Positions 10,545 to 19,878 are shown, counted from the stretch's first letter. The stretch: DNA of 64,000 bases from Thermococcus sp. JdF3 (GCF_012027495.1 NZ_SNUK01000006.1:120770-184769); one strand, 5' to 3'. The notes: generated by a model from the letters alone, not told the origin. A program made the numbers and translations.

Positions 10545-11116
10545 TTTTTCTGTTCCCCTTTCTTTTTGGTTCTCAACCATGGGAGCGCCATTCCCGCGTT
10601 GGAGTCTATTCTGAACAGCTCCCTGTAAACGGGGTCGCTGACTTCCCCACCGTTCACCTCAAACTCGAGGACTGCATAGCCCAGCGGTCTTATCGTGACC
10701 CCTTCCAGTTCGACCGGGGTTTTTGCCCCAAGAACCTTCCTCAGTATCGCCAGGGCCAGCAGGGCTTCCCGGTTTCTCCTGGCCAGCTCCTCGTCCCTGT
10801 CCACGTGGCGCTGGTGGCCGGTCGGTATGCCGATGATTCTCCAGATGTTCCAGCGCCTCATGTGTCTGGTTCTCTCGTTGAACCTCTCGCCGCTGAGGTC
10901 GTAGAGGGTCACGAAGAGGGAAGTCAGGTAGTTCCTCAGGGAGTCCTCTTCCAGCAGGGCCCCTCGAGGTCTGGCCTCGAGCCGCTGGAGGTTTTCGGCC
11001 TTTCTTATCAGCGTTGCACGCCTCTCGGGTTTCTCCACCCTCAGCGAAAAGTACGCGTCCACGCCGTACATCCCGGTTCTCGTCTCGAAGAGCACGTAGG
11101 GAACCCTCAGCCTCAT
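10529..11116 (-). CDS. Hypothetical protein
   Basis: A 195-aa basic, soluble protein that I do not recognise. It begins MRLRVPYVLFETRTGMYGVD and contains an Arg-rich middle (RFNERTRHMRRWNIWRIIG) followed by helices, and ends in a Lys-rich tail. The ATG at 11116 follows GGGGGAG. An upstream extension in the same frame has no supporting start. It is divergent from hel308 with a shared A/T-rich promoter (CATATAAAA, 11148-11156). Its position beside a replication-fork helicase is suggestive only. Confidence 0.6.
   Translation of the reverse strand: MRLRVPYVLFETRTGMYGVDAYFSLRVEKPERRATLIRKAENLQRLEARPRGALLEEDSLRNYLTSLFVTLYDLSGERFNERTRHMRRWNIWRIIGIPTGHQRHVDRDEELARRNREALLALAILRKVLGAKTPVELEGVTIRPLGYAVLEFEVNGGEVSDPVYRELFRIDSNAGMALPWLRTKKKGEQKNHAFP
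10545..10570 (+). terminator. T-rich terminator after dppF
   Basis: Two T-runs (10545-10549 and 10559-10567) directly follow the dppF stop. They lie inside the 3' end of the opposite-strand gene, so termination of the importer operon takes place within that coding region. Confidence 0.45.
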
Positions 11117-11188
11117 GCATCTCCCCCGGTTGAGTACGTGGGATAAGCATATAAAACCGCCGGAGGAATAGTCCCGGAGCTGAGGGCT

Positions 11189-14100
11189 ATGAGGGTTGAT
11201 GAGCTTCCGGTGGACGAGAGGATAAAGAGGATAATCCGTGAGAGGGGAATAGAGGAACTGTACCCGCCGCAGGCGGAGGCCCTGATGAGCGGCGTCCTGG
11301 AGGGAAAAAACCTTGTACTCGCCATTCCCACGGCGAGCGGAAAGACCCTTGTGAGCGAGATAGTCATGGTCAACAAGCTTCTTCGGGAGGGGGGCAAGGC
11401 AGTCTATCTCGTCCCCCTGAAGGCTCTGGCAGAGGAGAAGTACCGCGAGTTCAAGGAATGGGAGGTCCTGGGTCTCCGCGTGGCCGCAACGACCGGTGAC
11501 TACGACTCCACCGACGAGTGGCTCGGGCGCTACGATGTAATAATCGCCACCGCCGAGAAGTTCGACTCCCTCCTGAGGCACGGCTCCAACTGGATTGAGG
11601 ACGTCAAACTTGTCGTGGCGGACGAGGTCCACCTCATAGGCTCCTACGACAGGGGGGCCACGCTCGAGATGATACTCAGCCACATGCTTGGAAAGGCCCA
11701 GATTCTGGCCCTGAGTGCCACCGTTGGAAACGCCGAGGAGCTTGCCGAGTGGCTCGATGCCGCGCTGGTTATGAGCGACTGGCGCCCGGTTCAGCTCAGG
11801 AAAGGGGTATTCCACATCGGGCAGCTCTTCTGGGAGGACGGCAAAATAGACCGCTACCCCGAGAACTGGGAAAGCCTGGCGATTGACGCCGTCAAGAGGG
11901 GCAAACAGGCGCTGGTGTTCGTCAACACTCGCCGCTCGGCCGAAAAGGAGGCCCTCTCGCTGTCCTCCAGGATAGCCCGCCTCCTCACGAAGCCGGAGAC
12001 CAGGCGGCTGGACGAGCTGGTTTCCTCTATCGAGGACAACCCTACGACGGAGAAGCTCAAGAGGGCGCTGCGGGGCGGCGTTGCCTTCCATCACGCGGGC
12101 CTGAGCAGGGCTGAGAGGACCATGATAGAGGACGCATTCAGGGAGGGGTTGGTTAAGGTTATAACTGCGACGCCAACGCTGTGCATGCACCCAGAAACGC
12201 CGGTAATCACGAAAAACGGCGTTAAAAAGGTCTCGGAGCTGAAGGAGGGGGACGAGGTTCTAACTCACACGGGGGAGTTTAAGAGGGTGATACAGCCCCT
12301 GAAGAGAGAGCACCGTGGAAAACTACTCGTTATAAATGCTTACGGAACGGTTCCGGTCAGGATAACCCCCGAGCATATGGTGTGGGTCATAAAGCAGGTA
12401 CGGCACAAGTCCCATTACTCGGACGGAAGGCAGGTTATATGGTGGGAGTTCAAAGGGCCCGAATGGATGACCGCGCAGGAGCTTAAGGAAAGGCTTGAAT
12501 CCGAGAGGGATCCAAAGGTCTCCTACATGCTGCTCCAGCCGGTTCCAAAACTCTCAATCAAAGCCACCAAAATCCCGCTGAGGAAAGAGGTCTACGTCGT
12601 CAACCAGCATGGAAAAACCGACAAACTTCATCCCTCAGTTGTCAGAACCCCGGAGTTTCTCCCGATTAACTTCGAAACAGCCCGTTTGATTGGCCTCTGG
12701 ATTGCGGAAGGTTCAACGACAAAAACAGGGGTTATAAAGTTTGATATAGGCTCTCATGAGGATGGGATAACGAAGTTTTTGCTGGACACGATACCCAAAT
12801 ACTTCCCCGGAGCGAACGTGGTGGTCAGAGACCTCGAAAGGAACCGCCGGACAGTGAGGTTCTGCAACAAGCGTTTCGCCTGCTGGCTCAGGGAAAACGT
12901 GGGACACAGGGCCCACGGAAAAACCATCCCGCTGGAACTGCTCTTCAACGAGAACCGCGAGGTTAGGCTGGGCCTCCTCAGGGGGTTGATAGAAGGCGAT
13001 GGTTACGTAAGGCGGGACCCCGAATCCAGGGCGAACTACATCAGCTACACGACGACCTCCCCCTCGCTGGCCTACCAGATTCAGCTCCTTCTGGCTTCTC
13101 TGGGCTATGTTTCATCGGTTGACGTTACCATTAGGAAGGGAGGCATCGGAAAGACGAGGAAGCCCATTTACATCGTGAGAGTCAGCGGAAAGAGCTACTA
13201 CGACCTTCTGAAGGAGCTTGGATTTGATAGTCCACCAAAAGGGGACCGCACCTACAACATCAACAAAGTATGGAACGGCTACCTGCTCCTCAAGGTCCGT
13301 TCGATTGGGGAGGAGGACTACGAGGGAGAGGTCTACAATCTTGAAGTCGAAGATAACGAGAGCTACAGTGTTGGATTCATCGTCCACAACTCGGCTGGAA
13401 TAAACCTGCCCGCCTTCCGCGTCATAATCCGCGACACCAAGCGCTACGCCGGCTTCGGCTGGACGGACATCCCGGTCCTTGAGATACAGCAGATGATGGG
13501 GCGCGCTGGAAGGCCCAAGTACGATAAAGTGGGGGAGGCCATAATAGTTGCCAGAACCGAAGACCCCCGAAAGCTCCTGGAGCGGTACGTCCACGGGAAG
13601 CCTGAAAAGCTCTTCTCGATGCTCGCCAACGAGCAGGCCTTCAGGAGCCAGATTCTGGCGCTCGTGACCAACTTTGGGATAGGTAACTTCCGCGAGCTGG
13701 TTTCTTTCCTTGAGAGGACTTTCTACGCCCACCAGCGGGGGGATATAGCCTCTCTTGAGTACAAGGCCAAGAACGTCGTTTACTTCCTCATCGAAAACGG
13801 CTTCATCGACATGGACATGAACGACCGCTTCATGCCCCTGCCCTTTGGAAAACGCACCTCCCAGCTTTACATAGATCCCCTCACGGCGAAGAAATTCAAG
13901 GACGCCTTCCCGAAGCTTGAGAAGAACCCCAACCCCTTCGGTATCTTCCAGCTGATGGCCTCGACGCCGGACATGGCCACGCTGAACGCCCGGAGACGGG
14001 AGATGGAGGACTACCTCGACCTGGCCTATGAGATGGAGGATAAGCTTTACACGAACATCCCCTACTACGAGGACTCGCGTTTCCAGGGCTTTTTGAGCCA

Positions 14101-14578
14101 GATAAAAACGGCAAAGGTTCTCCTCGACTGGATAAACGAGGTTCCGGAGACGAGGATATACGAGACCTACAGCATAGACCCCGGGGACCTCTACCGCATC
14201 CTCGAACTTGCGGACTGGCTCATGTACTCCCTAATCGAGCTGTACCGGCTCGAAGAGCCGGAGGAAAACGTGCTGAACTATCTGAGAGACCTGCACCTCC
14301 GCCTGCGCCACGGTGTTCGCGAGGAGCTCCTCGAGCTGGTCAGGCTCCCCAACATCGGAAGGAAGAGGGCGAGGGCGCTCTACAACGCCGGCTTCAGAAC
14401 ACAGGAGGATATAATGCGCGCCAAGGTGAGGGACCTCTTGGAGGTTGAGGGCATAGGAATGAAGGTGGTTGAAGGTTTGTTCCGGCACTTTGGCGTGGAG
14501 ATGCCGAAGGGTGCTAAAAAGGACTCCAAAAAGGCGGAAAAAGCGCGGAAGGGAACCCTCGATGCTTTCCTGAAGTAG
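11189..14578 (+). CDS. hel308: ATP-dependent DNA helicase Hel308/Hjm with intein
   Basis: The precursor is 1129 aa and should give a 726-aa helicase after loss of a 403-aa intein. Superfamily 2 motifs: Walker A PTASGKT (47-53), DEVH (145-148), SAT, and motif VI QQMMGRAGRPKYD, then the winged-helix, ratchet and helix-hairpin-helix domains (LPNIGRKRARALYNAG). Hel308 unwinds branched DNA with 3' to 5' polarity at stalled forks. The extreme C-terminus TLDAFLK resembles a weak PCNA-interaction motif. The intein splits ATPTL from SAGINLPAF, in the conserved region just before motif V. A divergent TATA (11148-11156) precedes the gene. Confidence 0.95.
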   Translation: MRVDELPVDERIKRIIRERGIEELYPPQAEALMSGVLEGKNLVLAIPTASGKTLVSEIVMVNKLLREGGKAVYLVPLKALAEEKYREFKEWEVLGLRVAATTGDYDSTDEWLGRYDVIIATAEKFDSLLRHGSNWIEDVKLVVADEVHLIGSYDRGATLEMILSHMLGKAQILALSATVGNAEELAEWLDAALVMSDWRPVQLRKGVFHIGQLFWEDGKIDRYPENWESLAIDAVKRGKQALVFVNTRRSAEKEALSLSSRIARLLTKPETRRLDELVSSIEDNPTTEKLKRALRGGVAFHHAGLSRAERTMIEDAFREGLVKVITATPTLCMHPETPVITKNGVKKVSELKEGDEVLTHTGEFKRVIQPLKREHRGKLLVINAYGTVPVRITPEHMVWVIKQVRHKSHYSDGRQVIWWEFKGPEWMTAQELKERLESERDPKVSYMLLQPVPKLSIKATKIPLRKEVYVVNQHGKTDKLHPSVVRTPEFLPINFETARLIGLWIAEGSTTKTGVIKFDIGSHEDGITKFLLDTIPKYFPGANVVVRDLERNRRTVRFCNKRFACWLRENVGHRAHGKTIPLELLFNENREVRLGLLRGLIEGDGYVRRDPESRANYISYTTTSPSLAYQIQLLLASLGYVSSVDVTIRKGGIGKTRKPIYIVRVSGKSYYDLLKELGFDSPPKGDRTYNINKVWNGYLLLKVRSIGEEDYEGEVYNLEVEDNESYSVGFIVHNSAGINLPAFRVIIRDTKRYAGFGWTDIPVLEIQQMMGRAGRPKYDKVGEAIIVARTEDPRKLLERYVHGKPEKLFSMLANEQAFRSQILALVTNFGIGNFRELVSFLERTFYAHQRGDIASLEYKAKNVVYFLIENGFIDMDMNDRFMPLPFGKRTSQLYIDPLTAKKFKDAFPKLEKNPNPFGIFQLMASTPDMATLNARRREMEDYLDLAYEMEDKLYTNIPYYEDSRFQGFLSQIKTAKVLLDWINEVPETRIYETYSIDPGDLYRILELADWLMYSLIELYRLEEPEENVLNYLRDLHLRLRHGVREELLELVRLPNIGRKRARALYNAGFRTQEDIMRAKVRDLLEVEGIGMKVVEGLFRHFGVEMPKGAKKDSKKAEKARKGTLDAFLK
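12182..13390 (+). mobile_element. Intein with DOD (LAGLIDADG) homing endonuclease in hel308
   Basis: This is an in-frame 403-aa insertion, residues 332-734 of the precursor. It starts with Cys (CMHPETPVIT, block A), ends with VGFIVHN (blocks F and G) and is followed by Ser, a legal +1 splicing residue. Two LAGLIDADG helices are visible, LIGLWIAEG (intein 169-177) and LLRGLIEGDG (265-274), each keeping an acidic residue, so the endonuclease may be active. Removing it rejoins ATPTL to SAGINLPAF exactly as in intein-free Hel308. Confidence 0.95.
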
Positions 14579-14623
14579 GGTCAATCTTTTTAAATCCCCC
14601 TATTTTACTCGGGCGTGGGCACT

Positions 14624-15181
14624 ATGATAATCATCGTGACCGGAATGCCTGGTTCGGGAAAGAGTAAGATCGTTAAAGAATTCGAGAGGAGGGGCTTTCC
14701 GAGCGTTTCTATGGGAGACGTCGTGAGGGAGGAGACGGTAAAGCGCGGTCTGGAGCTGACCAAGGAGAACGTTGCCAAGGTGAGCATAAGGCTGAGGCAG
14801 GAGCTTGGGCAGAACGCCGTTGCGAAGCTGACGGTGGAGAAGGTGAGGCGCCTCCTAAAGGACAGCAGGGTCGTCGTCATAGACGGTGTCCGCTCCCTCG
14901 ACGAGGTCGGCACCTTCAGGAGCGCCTTCCCTGAGGAGGAGATACTAATACTCGCCGTTCACACGCCGCCACACACCCGCTTTGAGAGGCTTAAGGCCAG
15001 GGGCAGACACGATGACCCGAGGACGTGGGAGGACTTCGAGGAGCGCGACTGGAAGGAGCTGAAGTTCGGCATAGGCAACGTCATCGCGATGGCAGACCAC
15101 ATGATAGTGAACGACTGTGACAGGGAAGAGTACGAGAAGAGGGTGCGGGAGCTCGTTGAGGGGATTCTAGCCGAGCATTGA
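14624..15181 (+). CDS. UPF0200 family P-loop kinase (dephospho-CoA kinase-like)
   Basis: A 185-aa P-loop protein, Walker A TGMPGSGKSK near the N-terminus and a VVIDGVRSLDEV Walker B-like strand near residue 88. It fits the archaeal UPF0200 family, related to adenylate and dephospho-CoA kinases; the true substrate is not known to me. A TATA-like CTTTTTAAATC (14586-14596) lies about 30 bp before the start, so the transcript is probably nearly leaderless; a GTG 9 nt upstream (14615) is a possible alternative. The last 15 bases overlap the convergent ZIP gene. Confidence 0.8.
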   Translation: MIIIVTGMPGSGKSKIVKEFERRGFPSVSMGDVVREETVKRGLELTKENVAKVSIRLRQELGQNAVAKLTVEKVRRLLKDSRVVVIDGVRSLDEVGTFRSAFPEEEILILAVHTPPHTRFERLKARGRHDDPRTWEDFEERDWKELKFGIGNVIAMADHMIVNDCDREEYEKRVRELVEGILAEH

Positions 15182-15976
15182 GTCGAGGAAAAGCATCACG
15201 TAGAAGCCCATGAAGAATCCCAGGGTTATCAGCGTGTCGCTCTTTTCTTCCCTGTATATCTCCGGTATCATCTCCTTGACCGTCACGTAGAGCATCGCCC
15301 CTCCCGCCAGACCGAGGCCGTAGGGCAGGAGCCAGGAGAAGATGGTGAAGAAGTACGCGCCGAGGAGAACCATCGCCATCTCAGCGAAGCCGCTCAGCAC
15401 ACCCATCGCTATCGGCTGCAGGCGCTTCCTCTGTATCGTCGCAAGGGGAAGGGATACGACCGTGCCCTCCGGGAAGTCCTGGATTCCGATGGCTATGGTG
15501 GTGACGAGGCCCACCTCCAGGTTGTAGACCAGAGAGGTTCCGACGGCCATTCCCTCGGGCAGGTTGTGGATTATCACGGCTATGACGAGGAGCCAGACCT
15601 TTCTCAGCCTGTTCTTCATGGACTTCGGACCCTCGTAGCCCTTGACGAGGTGCTCGTGGGGGAGAACGCGGTCTATGGCGTAGATGAGCAGCACCCCGAG
15701 GGCTATTCCAACTCCGGCGGGTGCAAAGGAGCCGGTGCTCTCTATCGCCGGCAGGATGAGGCTCGTGAAGGCCGCCACTATCATCACGCCGGCGGCGAAG
15801 CTGAGCGCGAAGTCAACGCCTCCCTCGGGGAGGTTTTTGGCGAATATCGCCACCATGGCTCCGAGAGAAGTCATCAGCGCGACGAAAAGCCCGGCGTAGA
15901 AGGCAACCCACATTATCTCGCCGTTCGAGATGCTCAGTATCCACTCCGCGAGACCGGCCACGAAGTTCTCTAACAC
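15167..15976 (-). CDS. ZIP family divalent metal transporter
   Basis: A 269-aa membrane protein with eight predicted helices. The metal-site helices IV and V carry [10 protein letters not shown] and QDFPEG, hallmarks of ZIP proteins of the GufA/ZIP11 type, which import Zn2+ or related cations. A His/Glu-containing loop ([12 protein letters not shown]) lies between helices III and IV. Start at GTG 15976 behind AGGGTGG. No metal-responsive operator was recognised upstream. Confidence 0.88.
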   Translation of the reverse strand: MLENFVAGLAEWILSISNGEIMWVAFYAGLFVALMTSLGAMVAIFAKNLPEGGVDFALSFAAGVMIVAAFTSLILPAIESTGSFAPAGVGIALGVLLIYAIDRVLPHEHLVKGYEGPKSMKNRLRKVWLLVIAVIIHNLPEGMAVGTSLVYNLEVGLVTTIAIGIQDFPEGTVVSLPLATIQRKRLQPIAMGVLSGFAEMAMVLLGAYFFTIFSWLLPYGLGLAGGAMLYVTVKEMIPEIYREEKSDTLITLGFFMGFYVMLFLDSMLG

Positions 15977-16047
15977 TATTAGGCCACCCTAACTATTTGG
16001 GCGGTTGGGTTTATAAGCCTTCCCGCGAGCTTCTTCTGGGTGGGAGA

Positions 16048-16467
16048 ATGACTGAGGAACTTTTCGAAGAGGTTGAGGTCGAGGCCTACGTTTATCCGAC
16101 GGAGGACATCGAGAAGGTCAAGAGGGCCATGCTGAACCTCGTCCCCGATTTGGAGTTCGAGGCCTTCGATAGGGGTGACTGCGTCATCCTCACCGGAAAG
16201 ACGAGGAGCAGAAAGGCCCTTAGCAGGCTCTACGAGCTCTTCCGCGGACAGGCCATACTGGACACCGCCAGGAGTTTCCTTGAGGAGGGCTACTTCGGCG
16301 AGGAGATAATCATCAGGGTCAACAAGCAGGCGGCCTACGCCGGCGTCGTCAACTTCAACGAGGAAAGCCCTCTCGGCCCGATAACGATAATCATCAGAAC
16401 CAGGAACCCCGGAAAGCTCATGAAGTGGCTCGCTCCGAGAACCAGGGACGGGGTACCGATAGAGTAA
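16048..16467 (+). CDS. UPF0201 family protein, possible RNA-binding
   Basis: A 139-aa protein of the archaeal UPF0201/COG1325 family, proposed from genomic context to be linked with the exosome or RNA metabolism. Features: an acidic start ([20 protein letters not shown]), paired alpha-beta units with [18 protein letters not shown], and a C-terminal [13 protein letters not shown] strand. A TATA box GTTTATAAG (16009-16017) is about 30 bp upstream of the ATG, and GGTGGGAGA provides the ribosome site. Confidence 0.8.
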   Translation: MTEELFEEVEVEAYVYPTEDIEKVKRAMLNLVPDLEFEAFDRGDCVILTGKTRSRKALSRLYELFRGQAILDTARSFLEEGYFGEEIIIRVNKQAAYAGVVNFNEESPLGPITIIIRTRNPGKLMKWLAPRTRDGVPIE

Positions 16468-16478
16468 AAAAGGAAAGC

Positions 16479-17765
16479 TCATTCGGCCGTTTTTTTCTTC
16501 CTCCTGCCCCAGCTTATCTGTGCGGTCAGGATTCTCTCGGAGGAGAACAGCCTTGCCGTGGCATAGAGGATAACCACCGCTATGGCCGCGAGGTAGGCGA
16601 TGCTTACCGCTATCGCCCGGTAGTTCTCCACCAGCACGTACCTGTAGTCGAGTATCGGGTGGGTGAAGGGTATCGCTTTAAGGACGTACTGAAAGACCAC
16701 TGGAAGGTCCCCGATGTCGGTGTACATAAGTATGAACGCCGGAAACGCCAGGGGCAGGATTACCGCGCTGACCAGCGTCGTTGCGCTCTGGACGTCTTCG
16801 GCGAAGGTTGCCACTATCATTGCCAGGCTGAGGGAGATTATTATCGTCAGGAACACCACAAGGGCGAACATCGCCGCGCCCGTCGGCGTTACCACGAGGC
16901 CGAGGTCCCCGAGACTGACCCCCAGGTCTCCCCCCATGAAGGAGCCCATGTACTGCCGCATTCCTATCATGTACGCCACCGCCGCGACCAGGCCCATCAT
17001 GGCGGTTCCGAATATCTTGGCCCCGACTATATGGGTTCTGGGAACCGGAAGTGTCAGCAGCGTTTCCAGCGTTTTGTTTTCCTTTTCACTCGCTATGGCT
17101 CCCGCCGCCATCTGCGAGGTTATCATGACCATGAGGAAGATTATCAGGGGTATCGTGAATGCCTGGGACGCTATTACTCCCGAGACAACCCCCGGTGGAA
17201 CATCGACCACCCTGTCGTTTATGTAAGACCTGCTCTCCACGGTTATCGGATGCAGAACCGCGTCCGGATTTTCGGCACCCAGTGCGGTCACCTTAAGGCG
17301 CGCTATCTCCTCGCTCAGTATCCCTATGACGGCGCTTATCCTGCCCTCACTGACGCTCTCTTTCATTCCCGTCCCCACGCTCAGAAAGATGCCGTATATC
17401 TCGACCGTGGCAGTTTCGTTCGCCGTCAGCTTGGCGGAGAAGTCCCGGGGGATAACCACCAGAACGTTCTGTTTATTCTCCACCGCCCATTGAAGCGCTC
17501 CTTCGAGCGTCGTGGCGTTTACAAGGGTTACGCTGGTGTTGGGGGCCGTCTTAAGCGCATCCACTAGGGCATCTCCGTAACGTCCCTCGTCAAAGTTCAC
17601 TATCGTCACGTGCGTCGTCCCGGTTGCCTGCTCCATTCCCACCTGTATGAACTTTCCCATCATGGGGTAGATTATCAGGGGGACTATTATGAGACCGAAG
17701 AGCAGCTTTCTGTCCCTGAAGAGGTTCTTGAGCTCCTTCTTGGCCATCACCCAGAAGTCGCTCAT
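16479..17765 (-). CDS. ABC-2 type transporter permease (NatB-like)
   Basis: A 428-aa export permease. A cytoplasmic start (MAKKELKNLFRDRKLLFG) is followed by a first helix, a large extracytoplasmic domain of about 150 residues rich in Thr/Val, and five C-terminal membrane helices with the family signature AAGAIASEKENKTLETLLTLP. It resembles NatB/YhaP permeases that export sodium or antibiotics; the substrate here is unknown. The ATG overlaps the stop of the ATPase gene (ATGA), so it is the last gene of a six-gene operon. Confidence 0.88.
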   Translation of the reverse strand: MSDFWVMAKKELKNLFRDRKLLFGLIIVPLIIYPMMGKFIQVGMEQATGTTHVTIVNFDEGRYGDALVDALKTAPNTSVTLVNATTLEGALQWAVENKQNVLVVIPRDFSAKLTANETATVEIYGIFLSVGTGMKESVSEGRISAVIGILSEEIARLKVTALGAENPDAVLHPITVESRSYINDRVVDVPPGVVSGVIASQAFTIPLIIFLMVMITSQMAAGAIASEKENKTLETLLTLPVPRTHIVGAKIFGTAMMGLVAAVAYMIGMRQYMGSFMGGDLGVSLGDLGLVVTPTGAAMFALVVFLTIIISLSLAMIVATFAEDVQSATTLVSAVILPLAFPAFILMYTDIGDLPVVFQYVLKAIPFTHPILDYRYVLVENYRAIAVSIAYLAAIAVVILYATARLFSSERILTAQISWGRRKKKTAE

Positions 17766-18520
17766 GCCCCCTCACCTCCGATCGGCTCGTTCGCTTCTGC
17801 CCCCACCGCGGTCATGAAGACCTCCTCCAGGTTCTCGGCGCCGTACCTGTCCTTCAGCTCCTTGGGGGTTCCCAGTTCAACTATCCTCCCCCCTGCTATC
17901 ATCGCCACCCTGTCGCAGAGAAATTCTACCTCGAGCATGTTGTGGCTTGAGAGCAGGAAGGTGACCCCTTCGGTCCTTGCAAAGCGCCTTATCGTCTGCC
18001 GTATTTCGTACGCGTTAACTATGTCCAGCCCGCTCGCCGGCTCGTCCAATATGGCCAGCTTCGGCTTCACCATGAGCGCCCTCGCTATGAGGAGCTTCCT
18101 CGTCATTCCCTTGGAGTACGTCGACACCTTGTCGTGTAGCCTTTCCCCAAGCCCGCTGAGCTCAACCCCCAGCTCGAGCATCTTCCCTGCCCTCTCATCA
18201 TCCCTGGAGTAGAGCCGCGCCATGAACTGGAGGTACTCGTAGCCGGTGAGGTTTTTATAGGCTCCAGCCTCCTCGGGCAGGTAGCTGATGATTTCCCTGA
18301 CCCTGTCGGCCTCCTTCACGACGTCGTGTCCGTCTATCTTCGCGCTCCCGCCCGTCGGCTTGAGAAGCGTCGAGAGTATCTTGAGAGTCGTGCTCTTCCC
18401 TGCACCGTTTGGCCCTATCAGACCGAATATTTCGCCCTCGCTGATGGAGAAGCTTATTCCCCTGAGGGCCTTCACCTTTCCGTAGTCCTTCTCCAGATTC
18501 AAAACTTCAACCATGGTCAT
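17762..18520 (-). CDS. ABC transporter ATP-binding protein (NatA-like)
   Basis: A 252-aa ATPase, Walker A GPNGAGKST, signature YSKGMTRKLLIARAL, Walker B LAILDEPASGLD. It pairs with the ABC-2 permease downstream. The start at 18520 is fixed by GGGAGGG 7 nt upstream; it overlaps the end of the upstream membrane-protein gene by 14 bp. Longer upstream reading frame sequence is antisense-like and was not used. Confidence 0.88.
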   Translation of the reverse strand: MTMVEVLNLEKDYGKVKALRGISFSISEGEIFGLIGPNGAGKSTTLKILSTLLKPTGGSAKIDGHDVVKEADRVREIISYLPEEAGAYKNLTGYEYLQFMARLYSRDDERAGKMLELGVELSGLGERLHDKVSTYSKGMTRKLLIARALMVKPKLAILDEPASGLDIVNAYEIRQTIRRFARTEGVTFLLSSHNMLEVEFLCDRVAMIAGGRIVELGTPKELKDRYGAENLEEVFMTAVGAEANEPIGGEGA

Positions 18521-18875
18521 GTTTGACCCTCCCCACCTTGTAAACGAGCAGTCCAAGGGTGGCGAGCGCAACTCCAAAGAGAAAAACCACCCAGATTCCC
18601 GAGTATCCCCCGATGAATGCAGTTCCAAGCCCGATGGCGACTCCAAGCCAGCCGTTTAATTCGTGATCGTTTTTAAAGCCGTGGTCGAGCCCCAGGAGCA
18701 GCGCCCCAACCACAACCAGCCCGAGCTCGATAAGGAGCAGGGGAGTGTTGACCCCAGTGCAGACCCTGCCGCTCGGCACCTCCACGCAGGCCAGCCTTTC
18801 GATGGGTGGTCTGACCAGGGAGAGCCCTATTCCGAGGAGATAGGCCAGCCCCCCAGCGACCGTTCTAGCCTTCAT
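18507..18875 (-). CDS. Four-helix membrane protein, hypothetical
   Basis: A 122-aa protein with four hydrophobic segments and a short loop with two Cys ([11 protein letters not shown]) between helices 1 and 2, possibly a disulfide outside the cell. No family was recognised. The start ATG 18875 lies behind GGGGGTGATGGGG and overlaps the end of the HTH gene; an in-frame ATG at 18881 is possible. It ends in HDHG and is translationally linked to the ATPase gene. Confidence 0.65.
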   Translation of the reverse strand: MKARTVAGGLAYLLGIGLSLVRPPIERLACVEVPSGRVCTGVNTPLLLIELGLVVVGALLLGLDHGFKNDHELNGWLGVAIGLGTAFIGGYSGIWVVFLFGVALATLGLLVYKVGRVKHDHG

Positions 18876-19074
18876 CCCCATCACCCCCGTATATGAACAC
18901 ATCCTCGATTTTAACGCCGAAAAAGCGGGCTATTTTGAATGCCAGCCTCAGCGACGGGTCGTAGCGACCCTTCTCGATGGCTATTATCGTCTGCCTCGTC
19001 ACTCCGAGGGCTTTCGCCAGCTCCTCCTGGGTTATGCCCAGCTCCTCCCTGAGCTCGCGCAGGCGGTTCTTCAC
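18865..19074 (-). CDS. XRE family helix-turn-helix regulator
   Basis: A 69-aa single-domain regulator with a clear HTH ([20 protein letters not shown], then [20 protein letters not shown]), of the small YozG-like type often found beside DUF2178 or ABC-2 membrane genes in archaea and bacteria. It starts at GTG 19074, one base after the stop of the upstream gene. It is a candidate for binding the tandem palindromes at the head of this operon. Confidence 0.88.
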   Translation of the reverse strand: MKNRLRELREELGITQEELAKALGVTRQTIIAIEKGRYDPSLRLAFKIARFFGVKIEDVFIYGGDGDEG

Positions 19075-19443
19075 TCACATCACCCTTTCGTAGCGGTACT
19101 GTGATATTAGGAGGACAATTGCACCTAGCGCGAGTGGAATCAGGAGCTTCATGGCAATTTCGGTGTTCCCTTTGGAGTACTCCCAGAGGTACTCGGCAAA
19201 GAGGAGGATACTCATCACGGTGAACGCGTTTCTCGTGCTTTTGGCACCTATCAGCTCGGTTCTCTCGTCCTCTACCTTCTCCACCCTTGAGTTGTAGTAC
19301 CAGTTCAGAGCGTATGCCAGCAGAACGCCCAGGAGGAATATTCCCACCGCTAGGGATGCCCTTCCAGATTTGGTGGAGTATGCAAGGCCGATAATTATCC
19401 CGGCTATTAAACCTGCGCGCAGGCCTTCGTACTTTAAGTTCAC
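19075..19443 (-). CDS. DUF2178 family membrane protein
   Basis: A 122-aa protein with four membrane helices in two pairs separated by a charged loop, VEKVEDERTELIGAKSTRNA, which resembles the DUF2178 family often encoded next to XRE regulators. Starts at GTG 19443 directly after the stop of its paralogue. Function unknown; possibly a membrane sensor or partner of the transporter. Confidence 0.75.
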   Translation of the reverse strand: MNLKYEGLRAGLIAGIIIGLAYSTKSGRASLAVGIFLLGVLLAYALNWYYNSRVEKVEDERTELIGAKSTRNAFTVMSILLFAEYLWEYSKGNTEIAMKLLIPLALGAIVLLISQYRYERVM

Positions 19444-19824
19444 TTACATCACCCTCGTGTAGTGATGCTTGAGGCCCAGCTTAAGAACTGAGACCAGAAC
19501 CATCAGGCCTGTGGCGAGGTAGTAGGCGCTCCTCAGGCTTGAATTCTTCTCGGACAGTATGGACAGCACAACAACCAAAAACGCCAGGGCCAGCACCAGC
19601 ACCTGGAGGGTTCTCCTTGAGGCCATCTCCTCGATGCGGAGCGTTCTCTCGTCGCTTATAACCTCTCCGCGTTTTTTGAGCCACTCGGCGTAGAGGAACG
19701 AAACCGCGATTGCCGCCGCCAGGACGCCAAAGGCCAGTGCAACGTTTCCCATCCGCAGGGCAACGACCAGTAAAAAAGCCGTTGTTGCGGGGATTGCGTA
19801 GCCAGTGAGTCTCCATCTCTCCAT
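19444..19824 (-). CDS. DUF2178 family membrane protein
   Basis: The first gene of the operon, 126 aa, four helices with the same charged loop as the next gene (RGEVISDERTLRIEEMASRR), so the two are tandem paralogues. ATG 19824 behind GGTGGGAGC. Between it and the TATA box are two copies of a perfect 16-bp inverted repeat. Confidence 0.75.
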   Translation of the reverse strand: MERWRLTGYAIPATTAFLLVVALRMGNVALAFGVLAAAIAVSFLYAEWLKKRGEVISDERTLRIEEMASRRTLQVLVLALAFLVVVLSILSEKNSSLRSAYYLATGLMVLVSVLKLGLKHHYTRVM

Positions 19825-19835
19825 GCTCCCACCAT

Positions 19836-19878
19836 GTAAAGTTTCCTTTACGTAAAGCTTCCTTTACATCCTTATAAG
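19836..19878 (-). promoter_or_regulatory. Operon promoter with two tandem palindromic operators
   Basis: The minus-strand TATA box is GCTTATAAG (about 19871-19879). Just downstream of it are two abutting copies of GTAAAG-N4-CTTTAC: 19836-19851 (spacer TTTC) and 19852-19867 (spacer CTTC). The predicted transcription start falls inside them, so a bound protein would block initiation. The XRE regulator in the same operon is the obvious candidate, giving autorepression. Confidence 0.7.

Noticed and set aside
11117..12190. N-terminal extension of the hypothetical gene at 10529 across the hel308 start
   Set aside because: The extra sequence is the antisense of hel308; the ATG at 11116 has a suitable ribosome site and hel308 is certain.
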